From Ananas comosus (lineage: Eukaryota > Streptophyta > Magnoliopsida > Poales > Bromeliaceae), in the NCBI RefSeq assembly GCF_001540865.1, contig NC_033632.1, positions 12,543,419 through 12,607,418 on the forward strand: DNA of 64,000 nt. Reading direction: 5' to 3'. The notes under the pieces are model-generated. The model ran no database searches and was not told where the DNA came from. It was given only the letters and a program-made list of their open reading frames with translations. Shown here piece by piece: positions 1-12,272 of the stretch. A program made the position numbers and the translations under genes. Every line of letters begins with the position of its first letter. The stretch's first letter is position 1.

Positions 1-1105
1 AATAGATTCGGAACAATTCCAACTCAGCCCAATGAGAATTATCGCATATCTAGACAAATTCTCACGTGTCTTCACAATCACTAGTGACGCCTAGCACATG
101 TAGTGCATTCCAGTAGAATGAAATACTGAACCTCTTGGTGCAGTTACTGTTGTGGATACAATGCCTATCTATCATGAGTCCCAACTAGACGGAGGTTATG
201 GAATAACTCGTCAAACCCCATACGATCTGTCATATGTTAAATTTATTCGACGTCGAGTTTCTAATATCGGAAACCCTTTTCCGCCTTATTAACTCTGCCC
301 TGGCCAAGTCTATCTAACTCGGCCAGTTAAATCAACATAGGACTAACGACCCTATTCTACCAAGGGAGATAGATTCCTCTAAGGTGCGCACCTATTACTA
401 CAATGACCTACTTAACGCCAAACATGACCACCGCAAGGATCCGAATGGCTAGGGACCAACGTGATGACAGTCAAACATACAAGTAACCTCATTCGTGAAT
501 AGCCGACGAGGCATCGCAGTCAAAGCGACCAGTCACACTAATGCACAAATTGAGTAAAGTCACTGACGAGTGAGTAGACATCCAAAGTGCACTTCTCGTG
601 TTGGTCCGCTCGGTACCTTTTTCTCTACAACCACTCTGCCATATTTCGCTCCTGTCCACATTTACTGTCGACCGAGACTTCGTCCTACCAAAAGGCGAGA
701 GAACCATAGGCACCAATCTCACTGGGATCAATCCGACCGCCCGTGATGAATCTTAGTTATCTGGGAGATTTAGGAATAAACACCAATAACCATGTCTCAA
801 ATTCATCAACTCTTGAGAAATATATGTCGATCATCGTTATTATTCCTTCGACAGATCCCATCCAGCTAGCCATCGGACACAATACACACATATGAATGAA
901 ATAATAAACCCAAATTTATTCATAACTATTTTAAAGTCAAAGATACAAATTGATAGTCTAGAAAAAAACTACATGTGTCAGCCTGTTGTTGGTTCTAGGG
1001 GCATACATTCTAACAATTCTCCCATTGCACTAAAGCAATCAGCCTATATACAAGCCCCATCTTCTCAAGTAGTGGACTTCAGTCTTCTGCTGGCTAAGGG
1101 GTTTA

Positions 1106-1309
1106 TCAATGGGCCTGCACGTTATCCGTGGAGTCTACTATCTCTACATTCGATGATTTCCTGTCGAGCGTAGTCGCGTATAATATGAAACCCCGCTTAT
1201 ATGCTGGACTTCTGATGAGATCTGGGTCCTTAGCTAAGGCTAGGCGCCAATTGTTGTCGCATAGCAGATGTATTGACTCAGATTGGCAATCCACTAATTC
1301 GCGCGACAA
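1106..1309 (-). pseudogene. copia RNase H remnant
   Basis: The translation contains IHLLCDNNWRLALAKDP followed by an arginine/serine-rich stretch and DSTDNVQAH. This resembles the copia RNase H C-terminus, where LYCDNxxAIxLAK is followed later by a TxDxxAD motif. Divergence is high and the call leans on its correct position downstream of RT. Confidence 0.55.
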
Positions 1310-2137
1310 ACTTCTATGAATCAGAAAGGCCTACTTCTAAATGCGGCGAATATCTGCCTTTCATTGGTTAAGGGTCGGTTGTTTGAAACTCTTTCCAATA
1401 CACCAAGCCACTACTCGCAGTAAGAACACGTATCCTGACGTAGACTTGTCTATCGGCAAGAACATTCCAGACATAGTTTAATCAGTATATCCTCTATGGA
1501 TTTCAACTCTTTTCTCCAAAGATCAATGAACATAATCCTTTAGTGCTGCTCAAGTACTGCTGAGTATGTTCTTCACAGCAATTCCAGTGCTCATCGCTCT
1601 GGATTAGATTGATATCTGCTGTCGACACTCGACAAACAATCCCATATCAGATCGGTGTACACAGCATGGCCGCTCATATAAGACTCCCTATAGCTTGACG
1701 CAATCAAGGGCTCTATCTCATACATTGAATCTGCTTCAAATGTATTGCGGGACCACATTTATCTTAAAGAGATATCTCCATGTCTATAGAGAGGACGTTT
1801 TCATGCACGAAACCTGCTTCAGACTTCTTCTATATACATTTTCTCGTGAGAGCGGCCTAGATCCTTTTAGATGTATCTACTATAGACTCCTTTATCCCCA
1901 AAATAGAGGATGCCTCCCTAACTTTCATCGGAGATTCTTTTAGACAATACATCTTAACTGAAGTCAGTTATTGGAATGTCGATTCCCAATCAGGAGAATG
2001 TCCATCACGTACAATACGAGGAATGTGACAGCTGCTCCATGACCTTCTTATAAACCACGAATGGTTCCTCATCATTTCTTTAACGATTTAAACAATTTAA
2101 TCACGTCATTCAAAACGAGTATTCAATGTCCGAGATG

Positions 2138-2344
2138 CTAGGTTAGTCCATAAATGAATCGTTGCAACTTGCCATACTTTGTGTGACTTTCGTCACCCGG
2201 AAGTGAAACCCAGAGGCTGCTTATATAGATATCTTCTTCAAGATATCTATTTAGGAAGGCAGTTTTCACATCCATTTGCACATGATTGCTCATAATCATA
2301 GTTATGCTGCAAGGCACAGCAGTATTCGAATGCGATTTAAGCAT
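2138..2344 (-). pseudogene. copia reverse transcriptase fragment
   Basis: HVQMDVKTAFLNRYLEEDIYI matches the conserved plant copia RT segment in which QMDVKTAFLNG precedes LEEEIYM. The catalytic aspartate of this block is present. The upstream piece at 2347-2574 (with WVDPPEVYVPY) may be the RT lead-in, but it is too decayed to be sure. No YVDDM-type second catalytic box is visible in a continuous frame. Confidence 0.75.
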
Positions 2345-3273
2345 GGCTACGGGAAAAGGTCTCGTGATAAGTCAATTGCCTTCGATTGGATATAACCTTT
2401 CCAACAATGCCTTGCCTTTATAGGCTCTACCTTTTTCATCCGAAACGCTATCTTTCTTTTATGTAGATCCGATTTACCCCGATAAGGTACGTATACCTCT
2501 GGTGGGTCTACCCAAAATCCAAACCTAGTCTGGAATGCACTTGAAGCATTTCTTGACTTCATAGCCACTCGCAACCATATTCTCGCGAATCGATGTCAGA
2601 CATCGCTTGTTGTAGGTTTGAGAGCATCTCCGTGTTCCCTAGTCCATGAGCGAACATTTCCTACTATTCCTCTTTGTAACGATACTAAATACGCGCTTAG
2701 TAGGGATGGGAGATTCTACATCGACCTACAGGTGGAGGAGGTACTACATGTAACTGGCTCAGGCTGGAAATAGACCGTTCTTGTAGTTTGATGACTCGTT
2801 GCTCTTCAGAAGACTCTTTCTTCGGAGCTCAATTTTTCTCCCGACTAGCTTCGTTTCTTGGGAATAAACGATTTGTCCAGAAAATAGCGATGTTTTACTT
2901 ACAACTAATATATGATGATTCCTCTGGGATATAAAATAGTAACCTAAAGATTCTGTTAGGAATCCAATAAAACGAGCCCTCTCAAACCTGCCTCTAACTT
3001 TGTTCGCCTGTATCGTTAACATGAGCGGACACCCCCTAATCTTTGATATGACCAAGACTTGGTATACTTACCTATGCCACATCTCATACGGCGTAGTAGG
3101 AACAGATTTGAGGGAACTCTATTTAACAAGGAAGCTGCGGATAAGACAAAGCATGTCCCGAGAAAAATAAAAGGAGATCAGTGAAGCTCTCATAGGATCG
3201 AACCATATCCACATAAGGTTCGGTTTCTCCGTTCTGACACCCCGTTGAGTTGAGGTGTTCCCGAAGGAGTCCA

Positions 3274-3612
3274 CTATGAGACTATGCCGTTTTCTTTGAG
3301 ATAATTTAGAAACTCTCCACTAAGGTATTCTCCTCCTCGATCTGATTGAAGAACCTTGATGGATTTTTCAGTTTGTTTTTCTACTTCATATCTGAATTCT
3401 TTGAACTTTTCAAAAATCTCAGACTTGTATTTCACAAGATATACATACCCATACCGTGAATAATCATCGGTAAATATTATGAAGTAGAGATAACCTCCCC
3501 TAGCATGCGCATCAAATGGCCCACACACATCAGTGTGTATCAAGAAAAGTATCTCAGTGGCCCTTTCCCCTTGTCCTACAAAGGGTAATTTAGTCAATTT
3601 TTTTGAAGACAA
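3274..3612 (-). pseudogene. copia integrase core fragment
   Basis: The fragment contains [24 protein letters not shown] and [10 protein letters not shown], the spacing seen around the first two acidic residues of the copia DDE integrase core. It stops at KENGIVS, just where the third catalytic acid would be expected. About 112 residues remain of a domain that is usually larger, and no intact downstream portion joins it. Confidence 0.85.
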
Positions 3613-4038
3613 GATTCACAAACTGGATAAGACTCTGAAGTCAATGGGCCGAGAAGCCCATCTTTATTCAATTTATTGATCCTTTCTTATTCAATATGAC
3701 CAAGCCTGAGGTGCCACATATACTTTAGGTTCATCTCATCTCTAGATCTCTTAGACCCAATAACAGTCACTACTTGCTCAGAAATATTTGTAGATACATC
3801 CATATGTAAATGATAAAGACTATCAATTATAAAACCATGGTCAATAATTTTATTTCTAAAATAAATTATGCAGTAGCTTTTGTCAAAATTAAACCATCCT
3901 GTGTAGAAATCAAATTTCTGCTAGCAGGAGGTACATAATTGTAATCTTTAAATAATAAAACATATCCTGACGGTAGTCGCAAAGGATAGGTGCCAGCAGC
4001 CACAGTAGCAACTCTTGCCCCGTTGCCTACCCGTAGGG

Positions 4039-4753
4039 TCACTTCACCTTCCCTAAGCCCTCTACTTTCTCTTTCTGGAAGTAGAGGAAACCGTTAGTTT
4101 CTATTACGAGCAAGTCTGACATACCTTCCGAAGGTGTGTCCTTCCTCTTATTCTTTAGGCTCTCCAGGTAGAAAGGACAGTTCCTCTCACAATGACCGTC
4201 AACATTGCAGTGGAAACATTTTCCTTTATTAGCGGCCCTTTTCTTAGGAGCTTCCTTCTTGGGCTTGTTTTCCGTCTTTTGTTTCTTCGCGGGTTTCTTC
4301 TTCCAATTAGACTTTCTTTTAGAAGAGGAAGCTCGCTCCACAACGTGAACCGTTCCCTTTGAACTTTTCAAAAGTCCCCTCTATTATTACCAACATGTTC
4401 AATAACTCTGCATTGGTGCAGTCAATTTTATTCATATGGTAGTTTACAATAAACTGTCCATATGATACAGGAAGGGATTGCAGGATCAGATCAACTTGCA
4501 ATTCCTTATCCATTTTACGCCAAGCTTCTCAAGCTCCTCGAGGTCTATGATCATTGTCAAACAATGATCATGAACGGACTGCCCTTCTGTTAGTTATTGG
4601 ACGGTTTGGCAACGTGAGGTTTACCTGGTCGAGAACAATGCAGAGCTTATTGGAATTTAAAACTATTTTTAAATTCCTTAGCCAGTCTTTATAATTAATT
4701 TCAGTTAAGGATTTTGTGTCGAGAATACGAGAGAGATAATTGGAAGCAGACAT
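4039..4753 (-). pseudogene. copia gag remnant with CCHC zinc knuckle
   Basis: The gag polyprotein packages element RNA. The sequence starts at 4753 with MSASNYLSRILDTKSL, followed by a NYKDWLRNLKIVLNSNKL segment typical of the plant copia gag N-terminus. A second piece (4513-4319) carries LQVDLILQSLPVSY, also a common gag motif. A third (4371-4039) is lysine-rich and holds an intact C-x2-C-x4-H-x4-C knuckle (CFHCNVDGHCERNC). The pieces are in different frames and separated by stops, so this is a pseudogene. Confidence 0.8.
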
Positions 4754-4949
4754 TTACTTTGCAGAGAGTAAAGATTCAAGTTAGATATTTGTATTTGTTT
4801 TGAAAAATTGTTTTAGGGATTTTAAAAACAAATTTAGCCTCCCACTGTTTTCTCGAGTCTCTTACACTCCTCGGGTAGAGAAACGGAAACCCAACGCGAC
4901 AAGAGGTTTCAAGTGGGTACTGCGGTCCCACCAATTTAACGTACCACCT

Positions 4950-5150
4950 CACCTAACAGTTATTGGTGATATGCAAACCGATGAGTGGACAACTCTTGTC
5001 CAATGCTTCTCAAGCAAATTGCAGTGATCGGTCTCTAAGTCCTGTAGGCCTCACCTGACAGTTATTGGCCCCATTCCTTAGTTAAGTCAGACCCACCGTT
5101 CAAACGCGTAAGCAAAGCCGTCATTGGGTCCCTCACCTGACAGTTATTGG
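4950..5150 (-). repeat. Three dispersed copies of a 17-bp motif in the copia leader
   Basis: On the plus strand CACCTRACAGTTATTGG occurs at about 4950-4966, 5052-5068 and 5134-5150, nearly identical each time. The copies lie in the untranslated leader between the PBS and gag of the minus-strand element. Confidence 0.75.
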
Positions 5151-6359
5151 GCCCAACCCCATCTTTACTCCGCAGCATCTCATGCTAATAGAGTGGTTGC
5201 GAATTCCCGATGCAACTGACCACTGTAACCAGCCGTGCCAATCAACACCAGAAAAGCGCCCGCACTTCTACAACGGCGGAAGACCGCTCGACTTAATATT
5301 TATGAGGAGATTTATTTAGGTCTCAAAAAATATTTTATTTATTTACATCTAATGCAAATAAAATAAAAAATCAATCCGCGCAAACAAACATAATTAAACT
5401 GGTGATGATCATGGATCTTAGAAGTGGATTCGGACTCGAGCCACTGAGTCGGAATCGGGGTCTTAGGGTCATAAATTACAAGCACACACACGTCATTGGT
5501 TTGATCGTCTTCAACTTCTTGATCCGATCTGGAGCTTCAACTTGATTTGATCCTTATCAACACCTTGATCCGACCGCCATCAAGTATTCGTCTCTATCCG
5601 GGCCTTGCGAACTTTTAGGCTTGCAACCGATCAACCAATGACGTGCAACCATACATTATACAACCCAACAATAAAAATGAAATAAAAATTAATTACATTT
5701 GATAACTTTTATCTCTAACCTATTGAGACACGCAGGTCTCCAAATAAATCGGCTTGTGCACGCAGGCACAAATATAGCCATCTCTAATACAAAATTCTTA
5801 ATTTAAACAAATTTAAAATTATAGGATTCTGCATACACATCATACATCACATGTCGAAACAAAAATAAATAGGTTGCTATCCATGATCATCACCGTATCT
5901 CATACATCACATGCATAATAATAAATTTTGGATATTCTAATTAACCGTTAACCGATGATTCGAAAGAATAAATTATTAAAAATAATCAATCTTATTGATT
6001 ATTATAATTTTGATCAACAATTTAATCTACAAAAATAACATCTTGATCTCATCAAGAAATCAATTTGATCTAATCAAATTAGATCCTTTTCTTTTATTTA
6101 AAAAAATTTTTGCTTTCCGTACGGATGCTACAGTAGCATCCGTATGGACTGCTACAGTAAAATTCGTGCAGTGTTACAGCAATTTTTTTTATTTTTTTAT
6201 TTTTTTTTGGGTTGCTTGAAAACAAGAGACCATCGATTAAATTGTTGATCACTTTGATCGTTTCGAATTAGCCAAAAACGATCGATAAATCGTTCTACCG
6301 ACGGAAAAATAGTTTAGAATACCCAAATTCATAATTTTAATCTTAAGAACATGAGGATG

Positions 6360-6371
6360 GCTCTGATACCA
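6360..6371 (-). other. Primer-binding site (initiator Met tRNA) of the copia element
   Basis: GCTCTGATACCA on the plus strand is the complement of TGGTATCAGAGC, the plant LTR-element PBS that pairs with the 3' end of initiator tRNA-Met. One base separates it from the LTR edge, which reads TGTTAGAAAATT from 6373 on the plus strand. This fixes the orientation of the element as minus. Confidence 0.85.
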
Positions 6372-6400
6372 CTGTTAGAAAATTGCGTACGGTAAAAACG

Positions 6401-6500
6401 NNNNNNNNNNNNNNNNNNNNNNNNNNNNNNNNNNNNNNNNNNNNNNNNNNNNNNNNNNNNNNNNNNNNNNNNNNNNNNNNNNNNNNNNNNNNNNNNNNNN
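6401..6500. other. Assembly gap of 100 N
   Basis: Exactly 100 N, a conventional unknown-length gap. It separates the copia 5' LTR from GC-rich sequence that belongs to a gypsy LTR on the opposite strand, so the true distance and continuity between the two are unknown. Confidence 0.99.
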
Positions 6501-9500
6501 AAACCCTAACCCTAATCATCCCCAGCTGCCCCAGCCGCTTCAGCTCCACCCTGCCCAACCCGTGCGCATGCCCCGGCCGCCGGCGAGCTACTCCGGCCGC
6601 CGGAAAACCCTCCTCGGCATCTCCCCATTGCCCTCTCCCTCCTCATTGCCTCCATCTTCGACCGTAGAACTCAGGGAAGCTTCATAACCGCTGAAAGCTC
6701 TTCCCTAGGCTGAGACCCAGCTCCGGCGTCCTCCCCCGCCGGCCCCGGCCACCCCGAGCGCCGCCGGAGCCACCCCTGCTCCCTGCGGCCAGCTCGGGTC
6801 AGCCCAGACCAAGCCGGCTCGAGCTCTGCGACCACGCCTCCCTTCGGCCGTGCCGCCCTCCTGTCGGCCCCGGCGACCTCTAGCAACCCGGCGCGCGCGT
6901 CCCCCGCTGTCCCCGCGTGCCGCCGGCCGCCGCTGGGATCTCCTACGGCCGCCCAGACGAGTGCGGGCCGAGGTTGGGCCGGCTCGGCTTCCAAGCGCCG
7001 CCGCCGCCCACCGGGGGGTGCACCACCTTCCCCTCGGCCTCCGGCACCGTACCGTATCCGCCCAGGCCTCCTCCGGCCGCCGCCGCGCCGCTAGGAAGCA
7101 CGAACCCGAGAGGGAGTGGGTGGAGTGGATCTCAGCCGCCGCGCCACCGGTTGCCGTCCGCCGCCGGCGAGCACCCTCCCCGGACCTCTCGGACCTACTG
7201 CTCCCATCCCCGGCCTGAGTGCCCGCCTCCCGGCCGCCGGCAACCAACCCTAGCTCTCCTTGGGTCCGGTAAGGCTGTTTTTATATTCCAGCACAGTAGT
7301 TTAGCTTTCCGGCCACCTTTCCGGTGATCCGATGACTCCCCGACACCCCGGGAGGTGAGCACGATGATCGTGGGCTCGTACTGAACACGATGCTCACCTC
7401 CGTTTGGGTTAATGGTGCCCGAGTTAGTGAGTTAAGGGCAATCTTTGCGCTGTGCACGTTGTTCAGCTGAATTCCGCGTCGCTCGTGCGCGCGTGGCAGT
7501 GGCCGGCAGTGCTCCGGAAGGTGAGCACGGCCTCTGGCACACTGAAATCTATCAGCGAGAGCGATGTTTGTCCTAATCGACCCCTGGTTTGCGTGTACGA
7601 TCCATAAAAGCCATGAAATCACATAAAATAATGTGATTCCATGTGTCGATAGGGGCTTTTATGCCGTTTGCTTCATCGTAGCTGCTGTTGGCAGCGAGTT
7701 AGGGCTGAGGATAACCTCTGGACTGATCGTCCAAGGCCCCAAGCCTTTGCAAGTGTCGGAAAGAGATTTTCGGCGTGTTTCTTGGCGAAATCCGCCGACG
7801 GAACGCGGGATCGGTTCAGATTCCTTCCGACAGTGCTTCGTGATGAATTGTGTAGTTGCTGAGCCTTGCTGGCTCGTCACCATCATCATTTTGTGGGTTC
7901 GGTGATGATGGGTGAGCGACGGTGGGTTCCGGTGTCGAAATAGACACTTTCGGGAACTCGGATTTGTACAATTATCAGGCGATAATTGTGTAGTGGTGTT
8001 ATCTTGTGTTTCCTGCCAAAACATCCAAATTGGAGTGTTTTGGGGCAGCAGGTGACTCGTGACACGAGTCGGTGAGTTTCGGGACACTTAGTGGGTCCCG
8101 ACGGCGTCCCGATGTGGTTTTCGGGACTTCCGGCGAGTTACGGTAATCGGTATTGGAAAACCGATCTTCGTGAAATTGTTTGTGGGGTTGTGGATACTGT
8201 GGTTATTAGTTGTGGGTTAGATACTAACCCGGTGGACCCTCTATAGGTCCTGTCGACATTCTTTTGCAGTCAGGAGACAGACGCGACATCCTTACAGGTG
8301 GGTACTTCGATCCGACGTCGGTACAGTGGTGCACGCTTGGTGATGGTTTCTTACCCTTACTTTTCTGTTGTTATTATTGCATAGTATATATTGAGCCTTG
8401 CACCCATGTTATTCCATTATACTCTACTCGTTGTTTGCATGCTTAGTATCCAGAGTAGGAGTAGAGTGGTTCTATCTATGTGCGTATCTGTTGACTTGGT
8501 TGGTCGATTCTTGTACTTCATATCAGTGACTTGGTAGGTCAATTCTTGTACTTCGTATCAGTGACTTGGTTGGTTGGTTCTTGCATCTCGTATTTGTGAC
8601 ACATTTGGTCGGTTCCTTGACTTCTGTCGTTCGATGACCGTTGTGGTCGATGTACCCTAGAGGGGTTGGATTATTGGCAAGTGGCCGACGGTAGTTCTGG
8701 ATTCTATTGATACACTCTGATGACCTATTCGTCGATTCGTTATGCATATATCCTAGTTTACCTGAGGTACTTGTGGTTCATTGAGCAGTATTTGCATATG
8801 ATTGAGAGGATGTTGATATTGTCCCATCCTAGTTGACCTGAGTGGTCAGTTCTTGTGCTTCCTTACAGTTGATGACCTATACGGTCGATGAGCCCTGTGG
8901 GCAGGATTGTCGGCTGGTTGCCGATGTTTGGCCTTTGAGCATATCAGCATTGATCGCCCGAGACTCGTTCGCATTTCACGAACACCAGCGGTCTGATCCA
9001 CCGCAAGAGGGTGTTCTTTTCCGAAAAAGTGGTTGCAGGTGTCGACCCGTGATCCCTAGAGGGTGTTCTTTTCCGGTTAGATGCATGGTAGAACGGCAGT
9101 GGTACTGTCGGGAGGTCTCCGGTGTGAACCTCCAGGGCACAGGCTTGAGGTTCCGGTGCGGACCAATAGAGCAGCAGATTTCAGATTGGGTATATTTGGA
9201 CTTCTTGTTCGGTTGACGCATATAGCTATAGTAGCGGTTGTTGTTTGTATACCTTCAGTTCTTTCTTTACACTTGTCTTACTACTATAGTTTAGCTGCAT
9301 GTATACTTTCAGTTGTTCATTATAGTAGCGGTAGTTGTGCTTTCATTTATAGTTCTATCTCTTTTGTTCATTATCGTTGCTACTGTATTTAGTATTTCAC
9401 TTACCCATATTGTTGTTTATCTCTTCCTGATCCGGTGAGTACTCCTCGCCTTCATCGGCTTGCGGTACCCACTGGGAGGGGAGACATGTTTACATGTTCT

Positions 9501-10090
9501 CACCTCCCCCACCATTTTTCAGGTATTGCAGGCGGTGAGGTTGAGACGAGACGTGAGACACGTTCGTAGTGGTCGCTAGAGCTTCCAACCCAGTTTGTTG
9601 GTTTAGTTCCTACCCTGTTTACTTTTGTTATTAATAGCTTTAATATTTTATGGTTCAGTTGGTTTATATTATTCGAATTCATATGATTTTGAATAGACTA
9701 TAGAACTCGTGGATTTTGTGAAAAGGAAAAAATAGTTTTCTACCCCTCGTGGTAGCGTGTTTTAAAAAGAAAAGGTTTCCGTGTGGGAAACAGCTTTCAA
9801 AAGAGTTTTCTCGTGGCTTCTATGTTTAAACACTGAATGGTAAATATCTGGTGAATTGTGAATGAATGTTGAGTATTGTATATTCATGTATTGTGGTTGT
9901 ATCCTGGTTATACTCTGTTTATACTTTTGTACTTGTGCGACGCCGTGCAAATACAGGGGAGACTTTGTCCGTGTGAACAGTGAATTTTCTGTATTTGTGG
10001 CGGATCTGGGATACCCTGGGGTTAGGCTTTAAAAAAATTTAGACGCTTTTCCGCTGTGTTTCAAACTAAAAGGGACCCCGGGGCGTGACA
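6501..10090 (+). mobile_element. Long 5' LTR of a Ty3/gypsy-type element (left end in the gap)
   Basis: The stretch ends CGGGGCGTGACA at 10090, immediately followed by a PBS at 10099, so it is a left LTR on the plus strand. The last 180 bp are repeated almost exactly at 12710-12892 in the right LTR. The first 750 bases after the gap are very GC-rich, with many CCGGCCGCCGG motifs. ORFs there (6705-7247 and 6850-7327, both strands) are composition artefacts. Around 8488-8610 a unit of about 50 bp (GTGACTTGGTNGGTC plus a TTCTTG-containing tail) is repeated three to four times imperfectly. The LTR is at least 3.59 kb, long even for plant gypsy elements. Confidence 0.75.
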
Positions 10091-10098
10091 GATTAAAG

Positions 10099-10110
10099 TG
10101 GTATCAGAGC
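10099..10110 (+). other. Primer-binding site of the gypsy element
   Basis: TGGTATCAGAGC lies eight bases after the LTR end at 10090 and is complementary to the 3' end of initiator tRNA-Met. Confidence 0.9.
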
Positions 10111-12272
10111 CTAGTTACAACCACAGCACTATTCACAGGTAGTTTTGAAAAGTAAATGAACTGAACCAAATAAACTGAACCATTGGTTAGGTTGACCAAT
10201 AGGAAGACTACGGTGTATAGGCACATGAATGCGGAGTTTGGGCTTGTGTCTCGGTGTTTATTCGAGTTTGGTAAACTCAAAGTGCATGGTGTTTCTGTAT
10301 GTGTTAAGGTTCGCACAAGCTGGTGTCTAAGTCGGGAGTAGTGGCGGTGTACTTATTCGGACATCGAGTGGTGGGGCGACATTCTCCAGTTGTTGCCAGT
10401 CCTGTCAGGTGGGGCCTTGAAGGGCCAAGTGAGATTTTCGGGCCTAGGCGAGTGTCATAACTGCCGACGCCCAGGCCACTCTCTCTACTTAGGACACGAG
10501 AGCTGTTGCGAGTGTCTCTACAGAGACGGCACCGTGATCAGTTACGATCGTGACTTCTGTGGGGCTAATAGGGTGTAGCCCAGGGTTTGGATAGCGGTCG
10601 TTTTGGCGACTGCATTGTTAGTGTTTCTTCCGCAGATCTTTGGGTAGGGTTGCGATGCCTACCTCTCTTCCTTGATTGCTGATGAAATCAGCGGTTTGGG
10701 GCCTCTGTCTGGGTAGTTCGCCGATTTGAGTCACTAGTGGCTTGTGGATGTTGAAAGTTATAGGACTCCCTATGAGTCGGTTCAGGGTCGTTCTAATTTC
10801 GAATGTCGACTTGTAAAGTCGATGTTTCGATAGTAATGGTTGTGAACTCTTGGTTCAGTGAAGAGGTATCAGGTGGCTTGATACTTCGACGTGTCACACT
10901 TCCAACTCGTTGTTGGTAGTGAATCTTCAGATATTTCGTTTTTGTTTTGATAAGTACATTGGTTGCAGACAATATACTGTCGAAAAACAAGACGAAATAC
11001 CCTTTCCCTGTTTGGGACTTATGGATTGGGTCGATGTTTTCTCTTGATTGTCTTGTGGGAAGCTTAAGTGATGATTATCCTTGATCATGTAGCGAGCCTT
11101 GGATTATTCCCTGGCAGGTTTTGTGCAGTTGATTTATCATCACTGCAGATAGTTCTGAGTTGTGCCTTCCACAACTAAAAGATTTGTTTGGTTAGTAGTC
11201 TCGGTCTGCTTGCCGGGAGGTTCTGAATCACAGTTGTTGCGTGACTTTAGCCTGGTTGTTGGCTTTGATTGTCACCGTATGTGATAGCGTATAAGGTTGT
11301 GACTCGGCTTATTGTGCAACCTTGGTATAGTGTGCTTGTCCGGTTAATTGATGGCAGGTGCGCCGAGGTCTCAATCAGACAGGTATTTGGTGTTGATCGG
11401 AACATCGATCGCTAGGGTCCCTTGTAGGACGGCAGCGACAGGGTCTCGTGGAGGCAGGTGTTGAGCATCACCGATGGTTAGTATCGCTTTTGCGATTGGC
11501 GACCTGTGCATCAAGTGATGGACTTGCAAAGAGCTTTCGGTGGTCTGTTGGTACCGGATTAAGTTTGAGGAGACAAATTGTCTAGCTCAATTGGTATTGT
11601 CAGTTGGACCTTTTGGTCAGGTGGTAAGTGAGGTCTTGGACCTAGGACTATAGATTGTCGCAGGTGACTTTCCGTTGATGGAGGTTTTGGCAGTTTGTGT
11701 GGTTATTGGTGGGAGACTGTAGTCTCCAAGGTGAGAGTTTTGACTCAGGTCATAGAACAACGTTTTGTATTCGTTCGTGGTGAGCAGGTTGATGTTGTGG
11801 GCTAGTCGGAGTATTTTATTTCAGTCTACGTAAATAGACTCCAGATTAGTAGTTGTGTCTCGTGACTTTTCTACGTGAACTTGCGACGTAGTCGAGTCGG
11901 TTACTGGTATGCGGACCAAGGTCGAGTGGACCTAGAATTTCTGAGTGTTGAAGTGTTATCTCAGAATTGGCAAAGTTGGGATCGACGAATCCTGGGAGTG
12001 GGACTGTTTTTGTCCGCAGGTTATAGGATGGTGTTGATCCCGGTGAGTTTTGGTCTGTAGATTTTGGGTTGGTACGTTTTTTCCTCGTTTTTGTCCGAGT
12101 GGAACCGTGGTCCTATTCTTTCCTTATTCGGAGATTGATCTGTCCAATTCAAAGATTTGTGATTGACCAGTACTCAAGGGTGATATTGTAGTTGAGGAGT
12201 AATTTCTCAATTCTATTTCGGTGGGTACGTGATCAAGTTTCGGGGACGAAACTTCTTTTAAGGGAGGGATAA
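10111..12272 (+). mobile_element. Short internal region of the gypsy element, no intact ORF
   Basis: The 2.16 kb between PBS and right LTR has stops in all frames. An autonomous gypsy element needs roughly 4-5 kb here for gag-pol, so this copy is non-autonomous. A possible gag zinc-knuckle relic is visible at about 10447-10490 (CHNCRRPGH, with the last cysteine not in place). The 3' end holds the usual chromovirus-like tail TTTCGGGGACGAAACTTC followed by the polypurine tract AAGGGAGGGATAA, ending at 12272. Confidence 0.7.

Larger units (their letters stand above)
1..6400 (-). mobile_element. Degenerate Ty1/copia LTR retrotransposon, cut by the window start and by a gap
   Basis: Read on the minus strand, the pieces lie in copia order: start of the 5' LTR (6373-6400), primer-binding site (6360-6371), long leader, gag (about 4753-4039), integrase (3612-3274), reverse transcriptase (about 2344-2138) and RNase H (about 1309-1106). 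Integrase before RT is the copia arrangement. Every domain is interrupted by stops or frameshifts, so the copy cannot be autonomous. The 3' LTR should lie near the left edge, but I could not define its border, because the matching 5' LTR disappears into the N gap after 28 bases. Bases 1-900 contain no recognisable coding sequence. Confidence 0.85.

Noticed and set aside
6705..7327. Overlapping long ORFs on both strands (up to 180 codons)
   Set aside because: They lie in the GC-rich start of a gypsy LTR, where few stop codons occur by chance. Residue composition is dominated by Arg, Ala, Gly and Pro, and no domain is recognisable.
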